Below are positions 6,081 to 8,669 of a DNA stretch of 8,669 nucleotides, piece by piece. The stretch is from positions 1-8,669 of the forward strand of contig CALEWF010000182.1 in the NCBI GenBank assembly GCA_937925455.1, in the 5' to 3' direction. This DNA comes from an uncultured Flavobacteriales bacterium (GTDB taxonomy: Bacteria > Bacteroidota > Bacteroidia > CAIKAF01). Each line of letters starts with the position of its first letter. Position 1 is the first letter of the stretch. The position numbers and the translations under genes were made by a program. The notes under the pieces are model-generated. The model did not search any database. It worked only from the letters and a program-made list of their open reading frames with translations, and was not told where the DNA came from.

Positions 6081-7808
6081 ATGTTCAATATACGAATACT
6101 TCTACTTATAAGTGTAACCTTTACTAATAACTGGCTTGTTGCTCAAAAGGATACTGCCGGTACAGAGCCTTCATCAAATAAAAAGATAAAAACCGAAAGA
6201 GAGGTGAACTGGGGTTCCATTCACGGGAACTTTGGATTTGACGGACAATATTACAACAACGATACGTTAATTGGTGCTCCAAACGTACCAGAACGATTCA
6301 GGGGCAATGGATTCTTAAACTTAGTATATACGAATGGAAACTTTTCAGCCGGATTGCGATACGAAATGTATTTACCTAAGCCGCTGCTTGGATTTGACAA
6401 TCGGTTTGAAGGACAAGGCATACCATTTCGTTATGCTTCATATAAATTGGGAGGATTAGAGGTTACCGCCGGCACATTCTACGAACAGTTTGGGAATGGA
6501 TTGATACTTCGTTTTTATGAAGAACGAGCATTGGGATTCGACAATTTTTTGGATGGTTTTCGAGCAAAATACTCACCATACAAAGGTATTCATGTAACCG
6601 GATTGATTGGGAAGCAACGTTATTTTTGGGGACATAGCGACGGAGTAGTAAAAGGATTTGATGGAGAAATAAATTTTGCCGAAGTGTTCGAAAAATTGCA
6701 GGATAAGAAAATAAAATTGATACTGGGTGGAAGCTTTGTAAGCAAATATCAAAAAGACCAGGAAATTCCCAATCCTGATAATCCTAATCAATTGCTTAAA
6801 CTACCTTTAAATGTGGGAGCTTGGGCCGGCAGACTTACATTTGGAATTGGGCGTTTTCAAATGAGCTCTGAATTTGCATATAAAATAAATGACCCTAACC
6901 GTACCAATAATTTTATTTATCGTCCCGGAACCGCATTTTACTTTTCTGCTTCTTATGCTCAAAAAGGGCTTGGAATTACCTTGCAGGCTAAACGCGTTGA
7001 AAATTTTGATTTTCGTTCTGACCGTAATGAAACAGGCAATGCCTTATTGATGAATTTTATTCCGATGCTCAATAAGCAACATACCTATATGTTAGCTGCC
7101 ACAGTCTATCCATATGCTGTTCAAACCAATGGTGAATTAGGCTTACAAGCTGATATTAACTATACTACTCCCAAATGGCTGAGTAAAAAATATCCTACCC
7201 AAATCAATCTGAATTTTTCAATGGTAAATGCATTAGACACCAATCTTACTGGAGACCGTTATGGCTACACTACCGAAATATTCGGTTTTGGTAGGAGGCT
7301 GTATATGGATGCCAACATAGAGATTAGCCAAAAAGTTAGCAAAAAAGTTAAAATCAATTTGATGTACATGTACCTTTTCATTGATAGAAATTTAGTTCAA
7401 GGATTTGGGTACACACCGCGCATTATTCATTCTCATATTGCAGTTGCCGATGTAACATATAAGTTTTTACCCAAACATACCTTGCGATTTGAAGCACAAA
7501 CCTTACAAACCAAACGCGAAATGGATCATTTGGATGATCGGGTAAATGGGAGCTGGCTCATGGGACTTATAGAATATACATTTGCTCCAAATTTTTTTGT
7601 AAGCATTATGGATCAATGGAATTATGGCAACCCAACCGAAGCTTTTCGCATCCATTATATCACGGGAACTGTAGGTTACAATATGGGTTCCACACGCTTT
7701 AGCTTGTCATACGGACGCCAGCGTGAAGGGATAGTTTGCATTGGGGGTGTATGCCGGCAAGTACCGGCTTCCAATGGTTTAACCATTTCTATAATGAGCA
7801 GTTTTTAA
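6081..7808 (+). CDS. DUF6029-type outer-membrane beta-barrel protein
   Basis: A 575-residue exported protein that I recognise as the DUF6029 type; its function is unknown. A signal peptide (hydrophobic 4-14) ends LVA, with likely cleavage after A21. The remainder is rich in alternating aromatic/hydrophobic strands separated by polar turns and ends ISIMSSF; a terminal phenylalanine is typical of the outer-membrane barrel assembly signal. The N-terminal part contains RYEMYLPKPLLGFD and GTFYEQFGNGLILRFYEER (about 132-150), which look like conserved family segments. The only cysteines in the protein are C553 and C558 (CIGGVC), just before the last strand, and could form a small disulfide loop. 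The gene starts 23 bp after the tlpA-like gene and ends 10 bp before the Omp28-like gene, so the three are probably co-transcribed. It may be a channel or assembly partner for the neighbouring lipoprotein; no transport substrate can be read. Confidence 0.8.
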   Translation: MFNIRILLLISVTFTNNWLVAQKDTAGTEPSSNKKIKTEREVNWGSIHGNFGFDGQYYNNDTLIGAPNVPERFRGNGFLNLVYTNGNFSAGLRYEMYLPKPLLGFDNRFEGQGIPFRYASYKLGGLEVTAGTFYEQFGNGLILRFYEERALGFDNFLDGFRAKYSPYKGIHVTGLIGKQRYFWGHSDGVVKGFDGEINFAEVFEKLQDKKIKLILGGSFVSKYQKDQEIPNPDNPNQLLKLPLNVGAWAGRLTFGIGRFQMSSEFAYKINDPNRTNNFIYRPGTAFYFSASYAQKGLGITLQAKRVENFDFRSDRNETGNALLMNFIPMLNKQHTYMLAATVYPYAVQTNGELGLQADINYTTPKWLSKKYPTQINLNFSMVNALDTNLTGDRYGYTTEIFGFGRRLYMDANIEISQKVSKKVKINLMYMYLFIDRNLVQGFGYTPRIIHSHIAVADVTYKFLPKHTLRFEAQTLQTKREMDHLDDRVNGSWLMGLIEYTFAPNFFVSIMDQWNYGNPTEAFRIHYITGTVGYNMGSTRFSLSYGRQREGIVCIGGVCRQVPASNGLTISIMSSF

Positions 7809-7818
7809 AACATAGTAC

Positions 7819-8669
7819 ATGAAAATTCAACACTTTGTATTTTTATTTATTACAATAATTTTCGTTCAAGCCTGCGATTATGTAGATGCTCCCTACATTC
7901 AGGTTGGTGCTAACGGATGTACCGTTGCAGAACCTACATTTACTCCACGAACCAATCCGGTTCGGAAAGTGCTAATAGAAGATTTTACCGGGCATCGCTG
8001 TGGCAATTGTCCCAGGGCTGCAGAAAAACTTTCAGAAATTTACAATAATCATCCTGACCAAATTGTAGCAGTGGCAATTCACTCCGAACTATCCGGATAC
8101 TTCACCGCACCATTGCCCGGAACCGGGAAATACAGCTATGATTTCCGGACAGAATTAGGTAAAGCCATCGATCAAAAATTTGGAGTATCAAGTGCCGGCA
8201 TTCCAAATGGTACTGTAAATCGCAAAAAAATTAATAACAGTTCCGTTATCTCCTATACCCAGTGGGAAAATCAGGTAAATCAACTCTTAGCAATTCCTCC
8301 TGACATGGATATACAAATAAAAAATTTTTTCGATCCAACTGACAGTAGTCTTTGTTCTTATGTATATGTTCAGGCATTGTCAAACCTGACTGGTAGTTTC
8401 AAAGTGGTTTGCTATTTAATAGAAAACAACTTTATTAATTGGCAAAAAGATTATAATTATCCGGGAGAAGACATTGAAAACTATCAGCATGAGCACATAC
8501 TCAGAGCTCCATTATCAACCACTTGGGGAACATTATTAGCAGATGGTACTATTTTGTCCGGCCAAACTTTTGTGAATGGCTACTCCATAAAATTCAACAT
8601 GGAACGGTGGAACCCAGACAATTGCTACGTAATAGCCTTTGTTTACAATGAAAATACCGATGAAATAAT
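7819..8669 (+). CDS. Omp28-related outer-membrane lipoprotein (3' end outside window)
   Basis: An open frame of 283 codons that runs off the right edge without a stop, so the C-terminus is missing. It starts with ATG 10 bp after the preceding stop. The signal peptide ends in lipobox FVQAC, with C19 the predicted lipidated residue. The mature part carries the Omp28/thioredoxin-like core: KVLIEDFTGHRCGNCP (50-65) with redox pair C61/C64, and GIPNGTVNR (127-135) with the cis-proline P129. YQHEHILRA (222-230) resembles a conserved Omp28 family segment. Further cysteines are at 34, 179, 198 and 269. The family is named after a P. gingivalis surface antigen; its biochemical role is poorly defined. 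A CxxC thioredoxin-like domain anchored in the outer membrane next to a TlpA-like protein suggests a thiol-disulfide or metal-handling task. The family is well supported; the function is inferred. Confidence 0.88.
   Translation, partial: MKIQHFVFLFITIIFVQACDYVDAPYIQVGANGCTVAEPTFTPRTNPVRKVLIEDFTGHRCGNCPRAAEKLSEIYNNHPDQIVAVAIHSELSGYFTAPLPGTGKYSYDFRTELGKAIDQKFGVSSAGIPNGTVNRKKINNSSVISYTQWENQVNQLLAIPPDMDIQIKNFFDPTDSSLCSYVYVQALSNLTGSFKVVCYLIENNFINWQKDYNYPGEDIENYQHEHILRAPLSTTWGTLLADGTILSGQTFVNGYSIKFNMERWNPDNCYVIAFVYNENTDEI

Noticed and set aside
6573..6791. 72-codon - strand open frame inside the barrel gene
   Set aside because: It is antisense to the DUF6029-type coding sequence, lacks motifs and has no start context.

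Overview
The window comes from an AT-rich member of the Bacteroidota, probably a Chitinophagales/Sphingobacteriales/Saprospira-like environmental lineage. The evidence is a PorP/SprF protein, a GldJ-type gliding/type IX secretion lipoprotein, an Omp28-family lipoprotein, TAnnTTTG-type promoter elements and the lack of good Shine-Dalgarno sequences. The exact genus cannot be read from the sequence. All seven protein genes lie on the + strand; the last one runs off the right edge.

Layout. Positions 1-767 hold no convincing gene. The first ~165 bases are a GC-rich, strongly palindromic REP-like element, followed by AT-rich DNA with degenerate remnants of a simple repeat and a good promoter (TTG-N20-TAAATTTG) just before the first gene. 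Region 768-3354 is a type IX secretion/gliding block: a porP/sprF-family gene and gldJ, each preceded by its own promoter-like -7 element and closed by a clear intrinsic terminator at 3377-3397. Region 3437-5282 is a lipid-modification pair: a sterol desaturase/fatty acid hydroxylase family enzyme and a fatty acid desaturase, 13 bp apart. Region 5283-5544 is intergenic and carries a second, related REP-like palindrome. Region 5545-8669 is a compact run of three exported proteins: a periplasmic TlpA-like thioredoxin, a DUF6029-type outer-membrane beta-barrel, and an Omp28-related lipoprotein with its own thioredoxin-like CxxC.

How they may work together. The first block contributes to the T9SS/gliding apparatus in the outer membrane and periplasm. 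The lipid pair probably desaturates or hydroxylates an acyl, carotenoid or sphingolipid-type substrate in the inner membrane. The last block looks like an envelope thiol-disulfide module: two thioredoxin-fold proteins flank a barrel whose only two cysteines form a CX4C pair near its C-terminus. That triad is the most promising candidate for an undescribed system; its function is inference.
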